A DNA stretch of 64,000 bases, taken from Breviolum minutum Mf 1.05b.01 (taxonomy: Eukaryota; Sar; Dinophyceae; Suessiales; Symbiodiniaceae). The notes below the pieces were generated by a model. The model was not told the origin of the DNA and did no database searches. It saw only the letters and a list, made by a program, of their open reading frames with translations. Each line of letters begins with the position of its first letter. The stretch's first letter is position 1. Made by a program: the position numbers and the translations under genes. Location of the stretch: the NCBI GenBank assembly GCA_000507305.1, contig DF239726.1:23324-87323 (forward strand), in the 5' to 3' direction. Positions 8,954-19,345 of the stretch are shown piece after piece.

Positions 8954-9311
8954 GACCAGATGAATGAGTTTCTGTCCAACGCTCTTTTGGATGATATCGC
9001 TGTTCCTTCCAACACAATTTGTTGTCTCAAAGTGTTTCTTCAATAAAGTGTGTGTTTACTCGTCATGTGCCCATACAAAACTTTTACGGAACAGATTTGG
9101 AAAACTTGGAGCTTAACGACTCTTGAAGACAAAAACCATGATGTTTGTCATTGCTTCTTAATACACCCCTGAAGATTGACATGGAACATAATCATGGAGG
9201 TTTGGAAAATATGTTTTCTTTTCCAAATGGGTGATTTGTAGGTTCGATGTTAATCTTCCAGTGTATTCTAAATCCAAAAAGAAGTTGGAAAAGCTGAAAA
9301 TCATCTACTAA
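8954..9311 (+). CDS. Plus-strand exons with a family B element between them
   Basis: From 8954 the frame reads DQMNEFLSNALLDDIAVPSN to a TAA at 9044, and the same frame continues with TFTEQIWKTWSLTTLEDKN up to 9160. Removing the element 9161-9266 joins it to SKSKKKLEKLKIIY and a TAA at 9309-9311. The lysine-rich end and amphipathic first part look like a genuine protein. The TAA at 9044 means either an intron lies there, the first part is a separate terminal exon, or TAA is not always a stop. No family recognised. Confidence 0.45.
9161..9266. repeat. TIR element, family B (106 bp)
   Basis: The ends ATACACCCCTGAAGATT and AATCTTCCAGTGTAT are inverted repeats. The outer flanks TTCTTAA and TTCTAAA resemble a target-site duplication with one mismatch. 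Confidence 0.8.
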
Positions 9312-9415
9312 ACCTCAAGTAACAAACCCTTCCGAAATATTGCACGGAACCCACGAAGTTCTGGATTCCAGAAGGAATCTATCATCCATTTTCAGGTTCC
9401 ATGTTTCTAATTTGA

Positions 9416-9700
9416 GGATATGTACCACCATGGAAAGTTGACGAATGGATCGTCAAAAATGAGGTACCCTCTGGTAAACCAACATAGCAATTGAATATCC
9501 CCATTTTTAATAGGAGATACATCTTCCAAGGGTCCATTTTCCATTGCTATGTTAGATTACCGGAGCGTATTGCTTCTTTAAAACATCATATCCAACATTT
9601 TGGTGTTATATACAGTAAGCCTTCCTTGCCAAAAGCCCCCTCTGAAAAATCAACCACCTTGGGAAGATGACTTCGGTTTTTGGCATGTTTTTTCGGCGGG
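9416..9700 (+). CDS. Two exons joined across a family K element
   Basis: Exon one (9419-9464) reads VPPWKVDEWIVKNE. Exact removal of the 105 bp element 9465-9569 continues it as VASLKHHIQHFGVIYSKPS in the same frame. Later the frame improves to QPPWEDDFGFWHVFSAG if one A is dropped from the five-A run at about 9644-9648, after which a canonical donor GGG|GTAAAC occurs at 9701. The Trp/Pro-rich character is unusual and argues against chance. No family recognised. Neighbouring blocks at 8954-9311 and 10058-10364 lie on the same strand and may be the same gene. Confidence 0.52.
9465..9569. repeat. TIR element, family K (105 bp)
   Basis: TACCCTCTGGTAAACCAACATAGC at one end pairs with GCTATGTTAGATTACCGGAGCGTA at the other. 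A larger copy with an internal insertion lies at 42749-42962. Confidence 0.75.
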
Positions 9701-9775
9701 GTAAACCTCTATCTCGCTGGCTTCGTTGAAACATAGGGAGAGAGAGTGGCTACTCTCCACCCATCATTTTAGGAG

Positions 9776-10020
9776 AGTTGGAACACAATAATGGAGGTTT
9801 GGAAGATCATTTTCCTTTCTAAATGGGTGATTTGTAGGTTCCATGTTAAGCTTCCAGGGTGTAACTTGCCGCCAGGTCTTAGACTTGTAAAAAAAAGAAA
9901 AAAGCCTTTTCCAGGAATTGCTAGCTGCTAGTTGGTGGTTGTCAAGCAACCAACCCATTTGAAAAATATGCCCTTTTGAAATTTGATTCATCATTTCCCC
10001 CAGGGTCCCGGGGATCCTGG
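9776..10020. other. Family B and diverged family J elements
   Basis: Family B arms lie at 9776-9858 (GGAACACAATAATGG, CCATGTTAAGCTTCC). A J-like unit follows (about 9925-10057) with AGTTGGTGGTT on the left and a diverged right arm. No coding block is called. Confidence 0.55.
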
Positions 10021-10057
10021 GGGTGATTTTTTTTCAAGATATTTGAGTTGCATTCAC

Positions 10058-10364
10058 CTGGATGGGGGGCGACCGTAAGATGAGGTCTCAATCCTTTCAG
10101 GAAGATCTCTCCTGCAAAGTCTTCTTCGTTTTTGGGGGGTGGTACCTTGGAGGATGATCATCCCAGGACTTGGATACGTGCTTTTTTCACAACCATGCTG
10201 ATCGTTTTTGTTCCCTCAAAGTCCGGGGTGTGGGAGGCCTTTCGAAATGGCAATGATAACATGGCTTGTGAGTTTACTAACCACACTATCCCAAGTCCTG
10301 GGAGCCCATCCTCCTAGTAGTTGGCTGGGAGGTCGAAGTCTTACACAACTTCCAACAAAAGTAG
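10058..10364 (+). CDS. Last exons of a plus-strand gene, split by a family D element
   Basis: The first part reads MGGDRKMRSQSFQEDLSCKV up to 10142. After removal of element 10143-10319 (TAC...GTA ends) the frame continues VGWEVEVLHNFQQK to a TAG at 10362-10364. A second frame after the element is also open (TQLPTKVATSRHLFDSS, ending at a TAG at about 10414). Probably the 3' end of the gene beginning near 8.95 kb. No family recognised. Confidence 0.45.
10143..10319. repeat. TIR element, family D (177 bp)
   Basis: TACCTTGGAGGAT pairs with ATCCTCCTAGTA, and CCCAGGACTTGGATACGTG with the right-arm ATCCCAAGTCCTGGG. Confidence 0.8.
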
Positions 10365-11446
10365 CCACCTCTCGGCACCTTTTTGACAGCTCTTCCTTCG
10401 AAAAATATCATGACTAGTCAACCCCCCCCAAAAAGAATAACTTCCCCCCCAGAAATCGCCGGCCGTATGATCAGGGCTTATGAAACCCATTTGGGTTTCC
10501 TTACCATAATTTTTGGCACTATAAAAACACCCTTCATTTCTGAGGGGTTTTTTTCTCCCTCTCCGGGGGGTGAAAAAATTGGTGATAAATTCAAGCAAAG
10601 GAGCTCAAGGCGTAGCACTTGTGGCACAAGGATTTATCTGTGAAGGTGCAATGAATCCTTGCTGCTGGAGCTTCCCAGGCTTTCGAGACGAGTTATTTTT
10701 TCGGACGCGGTTTTTCCGAGAAAAACTATCCCCCCAAACGTTGGAGGTCACGTTTTTTCCACCTTTGAGTTCGGGTCATGGTGAACTCATCATCCCAATA
10801 AAGGTCTGAAAAGCCGAATTGCGAGGGATGTGTTGTTCTTTTAATGAGAACTCCAAAAAAATGATCGGTTTAGAACAGGTATATATATATATATATACAC
10901 CTCCCTTCAGACATGGCGTGTTTTTTGAGTCTATTCGGGGAAAAAAGACGCCCCGTTTTTGGGTTTGAGTATCTTTCTTTGTACCGGAGACATTACGGAT
11001 CACCCTCTGATTTTGCTGGGGGATAGAATCAAAACCGATTGTTTGAACCGACAAAAAAAATCTTTAGCAAAAACCCAAAGTAACAAAACACATCCGGCAG
11101 CAAAAAAACTTGGGGTAGATGAATTTATGTTGTTTTCTTGAAGGGGGGTCGGGATTGGAGTATTCCCCTTGAAACTAATTTTGAAACACAGCTTATCTGA
11201 ATGATTCCTCTGCCAAGCTTCTTTGCTGGCAGCTGCACACATAAAGCGCAGGGTACCAGGCAGAAAGGCGCGTGATCTTTGCGCGAGCCTCGCTGCTAGT
11301 GGTACGTGGCAAGGTATAGCAAGCAAGCAACAACCAGCCCACCATGCTTTGGAAACGAATACCTACCAGGTGATTCCGCTATTTGGAGGTCACCAACAAC
11401 CTTTGAAAGGGTCACTTAACCATCCCAAAAAGCTATGCTAGTTTAC

Positions 11447-11577
11447 TACTTGGAGGATGGGCCCCCATGACTTGTACGTGGATCGGGTTGTGGGTCCGGC
11501 CCCTTCCGAATGGCCATTCTTGGCTGAAAATTAGGGGGTTAGCAACCCATTTGCTAACTGGGATGATCCACCTAGTA
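11447..11577. repeat. TIR element, family D
   Basis: TACTTGGAGGATGGGCCC on the left and GGGATGATCCACCTAGTA on the right, with the TTAGC/CCATTTGC inner palindrome. Confidence 0.7.
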
Positions 11578-12418
11578 GAACCCAAATGACCCTTGTCTTG
11601 ATTGGAAATTCGACCTTGTTTTGGAGGGCTTTCAGAAATAGAGGTCAGTTGGGTTCTCGACCTGTGCTTAGATTTGTAAGTATCGCATTTGACGGCTATT
11701 GTTTGAAACAAAGATATGCACACATTCCCAGAGAAACGGCAACAGCAAATAACAGCAGTGATGATCACCACCAAGCCAAAACACCAAATAAGGGTTACCT
11801 GATCTTCATAATACTAATGATAATAGGAAGAAGAACCATAACTATAGGGAGACCGAGAGCATGAAGAGGAAGAAGAAGACTAGACTAGGAGGAGGGGAAA
11901 AAAAACAATTATATAACCATGAACATGAACAACCCAATCATCCTTTCTCACCCGTTTGTTTAGAGAACTTTGGTACCTTTTGGCACCAGACATGTCATTT
12001 CTGTGAATCTTCTTTGCTCCCAATCTTTGGTCCCACCGCAGGACACCACTTGACTTTGTAGGTTTGTTGGCACCGTGCCTTTTTCGCAGTAGAGCTGACC
12101 TGTATAGCCTACCTTTTCAGGGATGCGCAGTTCACCCTCACCCCGTTTCTATGACGTGGCCTTTGCTATGCAAATCGGCATAGCACTTCAAGCAAAGGTA
12201 ATCCTGCAACAGCTAGGCTGTTTATTCATCTTCTTGCATCAAGGAACAAAAAAAACACATGTTTGTACGTTTGAAACTTGGAATTTGTCCGTGTTGGTTT
12301 CTTCCGATAACACAATGAAAAAAACCTGACTGTTATGTGCCCGACCTATTATACTCTTACCTGAAAATAACAGCCATGGCATCTGTAGGCGGATGCTATT
12401 GGTATAGGAATCTTAAGG

Positions 12419-12533
12419 TACCCCCTCAATGCCACCCCAGCTGAGGATTTAAGCCCTTCATAAGGCCTTATTGAGGGACAACGGTGGATAATAACCAACA
12501 TAAGGCCTTTTTTTTGCTGGGCATTGGGGGGGT
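12419..12533. repeat. TIR element, family G
   Basis: TACCCCCTCAATGCCACCCCAG pairs with CTGGGCATTGGGGGGGTA around a TAAGGCCTTATTGAGGG core. Confidence 0.75.
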
Positions 12534-13455
12534 AATCCTTGGATTCCCAGGACATTTGGTCCCTGTTTGCAAGGGGCTTGTTTCTTGAGGTGCTAGAAAA
12601 GATCACTGTGAAGTGCTCCAGGTGTCGGTTTCAATGTGAACATCTATCAACATTCTATCAACCAAAAGCAGGCAAGCAACCCAGCAACCAAATCATCAAA
12701 ATCCAAAAATCTGAAAAAAACAAATGGAAATCAAAAAAGCTGATGATCAATCCCCCAGATGATAAAAATCACCTATATATACCGTAATCAACCCTATGTC
12801 TTTGCTTGTCAAAATCAAGTTTTACACGGCTCAAATTTCACACCAAACTGGAGGATTCAGGTAGAAAACCATCATTTTCCCACATAGTTGCCTCATATTT
12901 CCACCCCCCAATGTATATAACCCCCTTCAGAAACAAGGATTTACAGTATTAAGGCCTCCTCAAAGGACCATGATGGTAAATGACCTTAATAAGGCCTGAT
13001 TTTGCTGGAAGATGGTGGCACTTCATGGTGGAGAAGGTAGGTTGACTAGCCATTAAAATAATCACCTCCTGAGAGTTCCTAATGGAATAATGGCACCCAA
13101 ATACTCATGCGTTTCGGAGGTGATTCTTGATCCCAATCCTTCTCAGCTTAATAGACCCAACAAAAACACAAAGAAAAACACACCAACTTGGTTGACTACT
13201 TGGAGGATCATCCCAGTTAGTAAGTGGTTAGTAACCCCCATTTATAAGCCATGAAAAGGCCATTTGGAATGGGAATAACCTAGCGATTTTTTGCTGCTCT
13301 TATCCGAGGAAAAAGAAAAAGGTTTAAAATAGGGCTCCTTGCATTCCAAGCAGAAGCTCAAGGCAGTGACTTTACCTCACAAGGCGAACAGCTAAACAGG
13401 TAAGAGCTAAGCAATGGGTTTATGTATAGGCATTTTTGTGTGTGTGTGTATTTAA

Positions 13456-13489
<34 letters not shown>

Positions 13490-13707
13490 TACAAAACCTA
13501 GGAAATTTTTTGCTATCCTTCCTAAACCAAAAAATGTTTTATTAAGGCATTTTGCAGGGATTCCCTGATCTGAAAAAAAAGCGCTGGAGGGATTCCGACT
13601 AATTTCCCCAAATAATATGTATGAAACCCTTACAAATAATGGTAGATAAACTACCAACCTCAACTGGTGAGTTGATCCCGAATTTCAGCCATCAACAGTA
13701 CTATCAA

Positions 13708-14170
13708 ACTGGTTGATCTTCCAGCCAGCTATGTTTGGATTTCCGGTCGCCTATGTCAACCATCATCATGGTGGTGTGCTAAGCCAAGAGACAACGAGTT
13801 GTTTAACAACAAACTCCTGCAACAAACTTTTTGCTTGGAAGAGCGCAACAAATTATATACCTCAACTTACTCAACTAAGATCTGGTTGGTGGTTTCAACC
13901 CCTTTGAAAAATATTAGTCAAAATGGGAATCTTCCCCAAATTGGGGTGAAAATTTTAAAAAAATATGTGAAAGCACCACCCAGTATACCTCAACTTACTC
14001 AACTAAGATGTGTTTAGTTGAACTCTGGGGTGTAGCTCCCTCTTCTGCTTCGGGATTTCAAAAAAAAAACGCGATCAGCTCCCTGCCTTAAACTCGCTCC
14101 CTTCTTTCCGGTAACCACACCGGATAATCTGTCAAATACTCAGGCTCCAATACCGGGCAATCACCAAACA
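13708..14170 (+). CDS. Coding block interrupted by a family J element with a 26-bp direct repeat
   Basis: The plus strand reads PRDNELFNNKLLQQTFCLEE and NKLYTSTYSTK up to 13881. Element J (13882-13983) follows, flanked by an identical 26-base repeat (13856-13881 and 13984-14009). Dropping the element and one repeat continues the frame as MCLVELWGVAPSSASGF. Later in-frame TAA triplets occur at 14089-14091 and 14125-14127 although the reading stays natural (SGNHTGQ). Hydrophilic, no family recognised. The end is set by the Q element at about 14177. Confidence 0.45.
13882..13983 (+). repeat. TIR element, family J (102 bp) with 26-bp flanking direct repeats
   Basis: The element runs from CTGGTTGGTGGTTTCAACC to CACCACCCAG with the hallmarks GAAAAATAT and TTCCCCAAATTGGGGTGAAAA. 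The flanking repeat starts TATACCTCAACTTACTCAAC and ends AAGAT on both sides, identical over 26 bases. Confidence 0.85.
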
Positions 14171-14176
14171 TTTCAT

Positions 14177-14500
14177 TCATTGGTACCTAAAATGGAGGAA
14201 TCCGAACACCTATATAAGCTGTGGGTAATCAAGGCTTATGGCTTATGGATATGGGAGAAAACACCCACCAAACTCGCCTTACATAAGGTTCAGGATTCCT
14301 CCCTTTTAGGTACTACTGAAACTTTTGGTGAGGCAATCCGAATTCAGCGCCACGGAAAAAAAAAACTCCTACTTTCCATGAAATACTGGTTCGTTAATGA
14401 CGGGATCCTTATAAATCGTTTATGAAATAATCCTTATATGATTGGGTAGATAGTATAATCCCCAATATAAATCAATATAATCCAAACAACCGGGGGAATT
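14177..14500. repeat. Adjacent TIR elements, families Q and P
   Basis: Family Q: GGTACCTAAAATGGAGGAATCC pairs with GGATTCCTCCCTTTTAGGTAC (about 14180-14326). Family P: about 14345-14500 with CTTTCCATGAAATACTGG and AACAACCGGG hallmarks. A short possible exon (plus strand ETFGEAIRIQRHG, 14330-14360) separates them. Confidence 0.65.
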
Positions 14501-14719
14501 TTTCGGGGCTCAATTGTCACTTCCACTATGTTCTCCAAACACCTTTCCAGGTACAAGCTAGGCACCCCGAGCCGATAGTTATTTCAATGGAGTGAGGGGC
14601 ATGGGGCCCGCCCCTATAAATGCATGGCTGAAAATGAATGGCTTTGCCTTGGGGTTATTTCGCCCCAAAAATTGGAGTTATTTCATCCTATCTTTCCTAA
14701 CTGGTAGGGGAACCACCTT

Positions 14720-15060
14720 GTACCTCATCATCCATTTCTATGTTGAAATCCCCCCAGGTAATGACCCTGAAACCATGACAAAAACAGTGCGAATGGTGCG
14801 GTGCCAAGGGACAATTCACACAGAACATCTCACCTGCTGCCAATTTGGTCAAGTCAAATTTCACATCATCTTTTACCTGCAGGGCTACGGTGCGAGATAC
14901 CACCACCACCACCAACACTAACACCAACACAGCAACACCAGATCTTTGTGACAAAGCTAATGGAAGCAGCTCACATGCAAAAATCAAGAACCGGCTGATT
15001 CGTGGCAAATTTACGGTTTTTCTACTTCCCAAAAGGGGCTTGTAGTGAGCTTCCAGGAAA
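14720..15060 (-). CDS. Cys/His-rich protein fragment with a hydrophobic GTN-repeat segment
   Basis: The minus strand reads VKDDVKFDLTKLAAGEMF followed by CVNCPLAPHHSHCFCHGF and then VITWGDFNIEMDDEV. The Cys/His spacing (CxxC, HHxHCxCH) suggests metal binding, but I cannot match it to a named finger. Upstream a GTT/GTG/GGT-type repeat (about 14900-14935) encodes a Val/Leu-rich run that could be a membrane segment. Purine-rich first positions support this strand. The 3' end meets a family E element (about 14605-14722); upstream the frame continues to about 15110. Confidence 0.6.
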
Positions 15061-15391
15061 TAGAATATGTCTCGAAATATTACAGACATAGGGGGTATGT
15101 CTCTACGCAATCTAAAACAAGAGCATCAACCGGATCACCCTCCCCGTCCCTTTTCGGGCGTTTTAACTGTTGGTTTCATTGAACGAATCCTCATGGCCCG
15201 GTAAAAAAAAACAAGTTCCTTATGAAGTTCCTGCCCAACATTTTCCCTTGGCTTCGCATTCCGGGTAAAAGGGATTTCATATACATATACACCATCCTTG
15301 GAACCCCAAGAGAACCTTCATACCTTCCGAAAAAATACAAAAAATATATACGTAGTATAGTATGTATCTAATAAATTCTCAAAAAAAAAAC

Positions 15392-15547
15392 TCCTCCTTT
15401 TCCCAGCCAAATGCGGGCGGCCTCGGAAGACCAATGCGTAACCATCTCGCTATACTTGGCCACATCCCGTTGAAGCATCTCATCACACGCGTCGATCAGC
15501 CCGACATCCTCGGTCGTACGAAGGTTTTTGGTGGAAGTCAAGCGGTT
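15392..15547 (-). CDS. Internal exon, highly convincing, unknown family
   Basis: This is the clearest exon in the window. On the minus strand 52 codons start after an AG (GCAGTAG) and end at a GT followed by a T-run. The peptide includes RTTEDVGLIDACDEMLQRDV and AKYSEMVTHWSSEAARIW, an amphipathic mainly helical segment. About 73% of codons begin with a purine, and both ends are in phase 0. The plus strand is open but scores lower. It may be the upstream exon of the minus gene at 14720-15060. No family recognised. Confidence 0.75.
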
Positions 15548-15827
15548 CTACTGCCCCACCCAAGCATGACGGTGGCGAAAAAAGAGGTTTTAGCTTGGGA
15601 TTCCCGAGCCCAAAAATGAGGTGATCCTAAATAGGGGTTGAAACTTTCAATAGATGGATTTTTCCAATCAAGGGTGATTTAGCTTCCAAGTGTACATGGG
15701 TATCTGTTTTGATATAATGAACACACAAGTATGGAGGTTATAACCTACAGCTACTAATCACTGACAGCCATGACTTCAGGCAGTTATATTTTTTTTGATA
15801 AAAAAAATGTTGCAATGATAGGTCATA

Positions 15828-15940
15828 CTGTTGATGGTTCAGAAATCCAGCCAACCAGTTGAGGTTGGTAGTTTATCTCATTATTTACAAGGTTTTGTAA
15901 ATCTCAGGTGGTGATCGCCGGATTTCTAAACCATCAACAG
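15828..15940 (+). repeat. TIR element, family C (113 bp) with target-site duplication GTCATA
   Basis: The ends CTGTTGATGGTTCAGAAATCC and GGATTTCTAAACCATCAACAG are inverted. GTCATA lies at 15822-15827 and again at 15941-15946. On the plus strand the span 15822-15940 begins GT and ends AG, so splicing would restore the pre-insertion sequence exactly. Confidence 0.85.
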
Positions 15941-16239
15941 GTCATAGTCAAAAAGTGGGTACCACCACACCTTTCCAGCACAACCATGCTAAAAATTTCA
16001 AAAACTCCAAGGGACTTTCAGTTTCTAGTCTACCCACCCCCCACCCAGGTTGCCAGTTCCAAAAAATGAAGGCAACTAAGTTTAGTACCTTTGGAATCCC
16101 CCAAAACCTAAAAAATGTCATGACCCCTGGTGGCTTTTTTTCAAGGTTTCAGAACCTCGCATCCTGGAGAAGGGCTATACGGAATCGGAAGGAACATATC
16201 AATCTCCTCAAAGGTTGTGAGGAGAAATCCGGGGGGTGA
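15921..16239 (+). CDS. Open frame continuing across a family C introner
   Basis: The frame begins before the element (DKKNVAMIG, 15795-15821), resumes at 15941 after GT-AG removal of 15822-15940, and runs about 100 codons to a TGA at 16237-16239 (QKMKATKFSTFG, RRAIRNRKEHINLLKGCE). The peptide is basic and of low hydrophobicity. The minus strand is also partly open, so coding is likely but unproven. No family recognised. Confidence 0.42.
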
Positions 16240-18142
16240 AAAATTCCATTGTGCTGTAATTGCTTCGGATTCCTTTTTTTTGGTGAAAATAAGAATCCAA
16301 AAACAAACTGGGTAGGAAAAGACCCGAATTTTACAGCAATGAACCAGAGTATTCTGGGCAATGTATGAAATAAATCCTGAACCTGAAAGAATGAACGTTT
16401 CGGCCATTTTGGGGATCGGATTCCCGAAAACTGTTCACTACATTTTGAGGGTGGCCTCCGCTGAGGTGGCTATATATTGCCTAGATCAATCTCCTCAACC
16501 TTCAAATCACACAGCGGGAATTTGCGACAATGAAACCGCAAAAATACTTCCCTGTCTTGAAACCCCAAGCATCGGGTTTCACCATTCAAATACCAAAAAA
16601 CTCTCGGAATTTTCTTTGGAAAAAAATTAATCTAGATTCCCTAGAAAAAAAGATAGAGAAAAAAAACAAACTTCACAAAATCCTTCCCCACATCCCCAAA
16701 AAATGCCGGCACGGGCTCAATATCTTGCTTACTCCGGTAGGCCTTCGCAAAAGCTTTCAATTGTGCCTCCCAAGGCAAACAACTTTCAGAAGAGTTCACC
16801 AGGAATTCCCCCCGAAACGGGCGGGAAAATCGGCCACGTACCAACTCAGGTAGAGATTCGGAGAAAATGGGGCCTTGTGAATTCGTTGATCCCGCCGGAC
16901 TTCCAAAACACATCACCAAAGTTCAAAGTTCCGGTGGATGAAACCATCATTGCCAGGTAAATTGAAAACTGACCCATTTTTTCATCCGTGATTGTTGTTG
17001 GAGATCACCTAACAGGAGCCTTTGATTTCGGGTCACGTGTGAGACCCCCATTTTGTGAAAATGTTTGAAGAAAAAAACATGACCAGTTAGCAGACCCTGA
17101 CTGGATGCTTTCTTTCCCCCCATTTTTTCCCGATTGCTTTTGTTTCCCCTTTTTGAAATGTTTTTTCGGATTTGTACCTTGAAAAAAACCAGTGGAAATC
17201 TGTACATTTCAGTTTGAAATCCATTTCAAGGTACAAATCAATCTTCTCAATACTCCCCCGAAAAGTAACCGGCTAAACAACCTGAAAACCACCCTTTTTT
17301 GCAAAGAAAAATCCTCTTCCAGAAGTCCATTTTAGGCTTCCTAATATTAGTTTTCGAAGGGGTGTCTCTCTCTTTTCTTTGTTTCGACTTCGTTTTTGGG
17401 GCAGTTAAAGAACAGGGTTTGCCATATTCACCTGAAACAACCCTAAAAAATAGGGAGAAACCCTACATCACCAAGGGACAAACGCTACCTGTCAATCTTT
17501 AGGGGCCCGATTTTCCCATGTAACAAGCTTCTTATGGTGGACCCGGAAGAAAAGGTATGGTGCACACTTCACACCTTGGAGTGTCGATTTTGAGTTAGAC
17601 GCAGTTGTTGAATAGACACCCTTAATTTCATCCCTTGGGCTCCGGTACGATCGCTTGGGGTGACATTCTTGGCCCCTAGAAATGGCCGAAAATAGGTCCG
17701 GGTAACTGGTACCTCAGGTGCAATGGTGGGCTCCTACCAGTTGTAAGGTTATAACTCCATTTATAGGGCTCCCAATCAAAAGAGGTGTGGAATGACCTTT
17801 TTTCAGGGTAAAAAGGTTCCCTCCCAATACACCATATAGTCATAGTTGTGTGGCCGGTGTTTTTTTCTGCAAAACCTACCCCGGAAAGTAGGCGTTTCAG
17901 GCCTCGAAAAAGGAAATTGCCCGCATCTTCCAAGTTGATTGATTTTCAGGAGCTGTGCTGCACTCGCTGTTTTCAAAGAGGATCGTCAACAAAACACATG
18001 GATTATCAGTGCATAAAAAACCGATGAAGCCATTTATCCCCAGGCACCTTGCAATTTCTCACCACGCAGCCTGGCAAGTGATACATGTGAGACTTTTAAA
18101 AAGGGCCCTCAATTCAAGTGCTGTACACCCATGGTTTTTCAC

Positions 18143-18173
<31 letters not shown>

Positions 18174-18835
18174 GCTATATTTTGTGCTCATTCCCATTGG
18201 GAAACACTGGGATTGCCGTGAAGGTGACAAGTTTAAAAAAAAGATCTCCTTATTTAGAATAGTGATGATGATTCGTTTTCCCACAGCTATATTCACAGGG
18301 TTTGGCCAGTCTCGGAGCTATTTTTTCATGGCAAAAAATGATGGCGAGAAATGTTTCAAAAAAAAAAGTGTCCTTGGTTGAAAATACGGAACAAATTTGG
18401 GAGCAAATTCGAGGAGATAACCTTTTTCCGAGATGACTTTTTTTTGGAAAATACGGAACAAAATTTGCAAATTTGGGTGCAAAAGCTGTCATGAAAAAAC
18501 AAAGGTGTAAAATATCAACTCTTGTAAACAGTGATGGTTCTCCTAGTCCTGGCAATTTTGTTGGTGACCTTTTTTGGGATGCTTAAAACAAGACCTTTTT
18601 TCAATGGTTAAGTGACCTCCAACCAGTGAATAAAAAGGGTCACTTTGAATTATCTAGTTTATGTTGTTTTAGAGATCTTGCTTGAGGGACGAAGTGATAC
18701 TGTTGATGGAGAAATCCTGCACCGCCTGTGATGTATAAAACCCTGTAAATAATGGGATAAACTACCTATCAGCTGGTGCAGGATTTCAGCCATCAACAGT
18801 AGTTAGTCTACGTGACATTTGAACCACCAGAAACA
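16240..18835. other. No confident gene; scattered elements
   Basis: It holds an E-like unit (about 17700-17765), a TA microsatellite (18147-18173), an A half-element (about 18560-18655) and a C element (18700-18799). Open stretches at 16360-16960 and 17940-18140 read moderately well on both strands and may hide exons, but none met my threshold. Confidence 0.45.
18700..18799. repeat. TIR element, family C
   Basis: CTGTTGATGGAGAAATCC pairs with GGATTTCAGCCATCAACAG, with the GGATAAACTACCTATCAGC core. Confidence 0.75.
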
Positions 18836-18840
18836 ACAAC

Positions 18841-18843
18841 AAG

Positions 18844-18885
<42 letters not shown>

Positions 18886-19050
18886 NNNNNNNNNNNNNNN
18901 NNNNNNNNNNNNNNNNNNNNNNNNNNNNNNNNNNNNNNNNNNNNNNNNNNNNNNNNNNNNNNNNNNNNNNNNNNNNNNNNNNNNNNNNNNNNNNNNNNNN
19001 AGCCACAGCAACAGCAACAGCAACAGCAACAACAACAACAACACCAACAC

Positions 19051-19095
<45 letters not shown>
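18841..19095. repeat. CAA/CAG trinucleotide repeat spanning an assembly gap
   Basis: Pure CAA repeats (18847-18885) lead into the gap, and mixed CAGCAA repeats (19003-19094) follow. On the plus strand this would encode poly-Gln ending in KTNPYLFDT just before a family J element. Other frames give Ser/Asn or Ala/Thr runs. Confidence 0.8.
18886..19000. other. Assembly gap (N run)
   Basis: 115 undetermined bases inside a trinucleotide repeat, most likely a collapsed or unresolved repeat. Confidence 0.98.
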
Positions 19096-19127
19096 GCAAA
19101 AACGAATCCATACCTTTTTGACACTGT

Positions 19128-19225
19128 AGTTGGTGGTTTCAACCCATTTCAAAAATATCAATCAAATTGGATCATCTCCCTAAGGGTAAGGGTGAAAAAA
19201 AATATTTGAAACCACAAGCTAGTTT
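19128..19225. repeat. TIR element, family J
   Basis: GTAGTTGGTGGTTTCAACCC on the left, GAAACCACAAGCTAG on the right, with AAAAATAT and GGGTGAAAAAAAATATT inside. Confidence 0.75.
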
Positions 19226-19237
19226 TTAACGGCCATC

Positions 19238-19345
19238 AATTTCTGAAAACACCTTGTGTCTTCACATCAAAGCCAAAGATATCTGCCATGCGGGCCACGT
19301 AGTTGGGAGAGATCAAAGGATCCTGAAGTAGTTGCACAGTGTGAA
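19238..19345 (-). CDS. Internal exon, unknown family
   Basis: The minus strand reads QDPLISPNYVARMADIFGFD followed by VKTQGVF, a natural peptide with good codon-position purine bias. The PxxSPNY pattern faintly recalls the C-terminal region of GMC oxidoreductases, but one short motif cannot support that name. The exon lies between a J element (19128-19225) and a G half-element (about 19350-19420). Confidence 0.58.

Larger units (their letters stand above)
10420..13700. other. Element-dominated stretch, no gene called
   Basis: It holds G elements (10440-10560, 12419-12533, 12909-13010), a TA microsatellite (10880-10897), A and D elements (about 11368-11435 and 11447-11577), an F unit (about 11580-11665), a D half (13200-13270), a TA/TG microsatellite (13435-13490) and a C half (13640-13705). 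Segments at 10960-11330 and 11630-12310 are open on both strands, but I see no convincing peptide. Confidence 0.5.

Noticed and set aside
15362-15619. 85-codon open frame on the plus strand
   Set aside because: The antisense exon 15392-15547 has splice sites at both ends and far better codon structure.
19238-19345. GMC oxidoreductase C-terminal motif
   Set aside because: Only a PxxSPNY-like hexamer is seen; too short to name the family.
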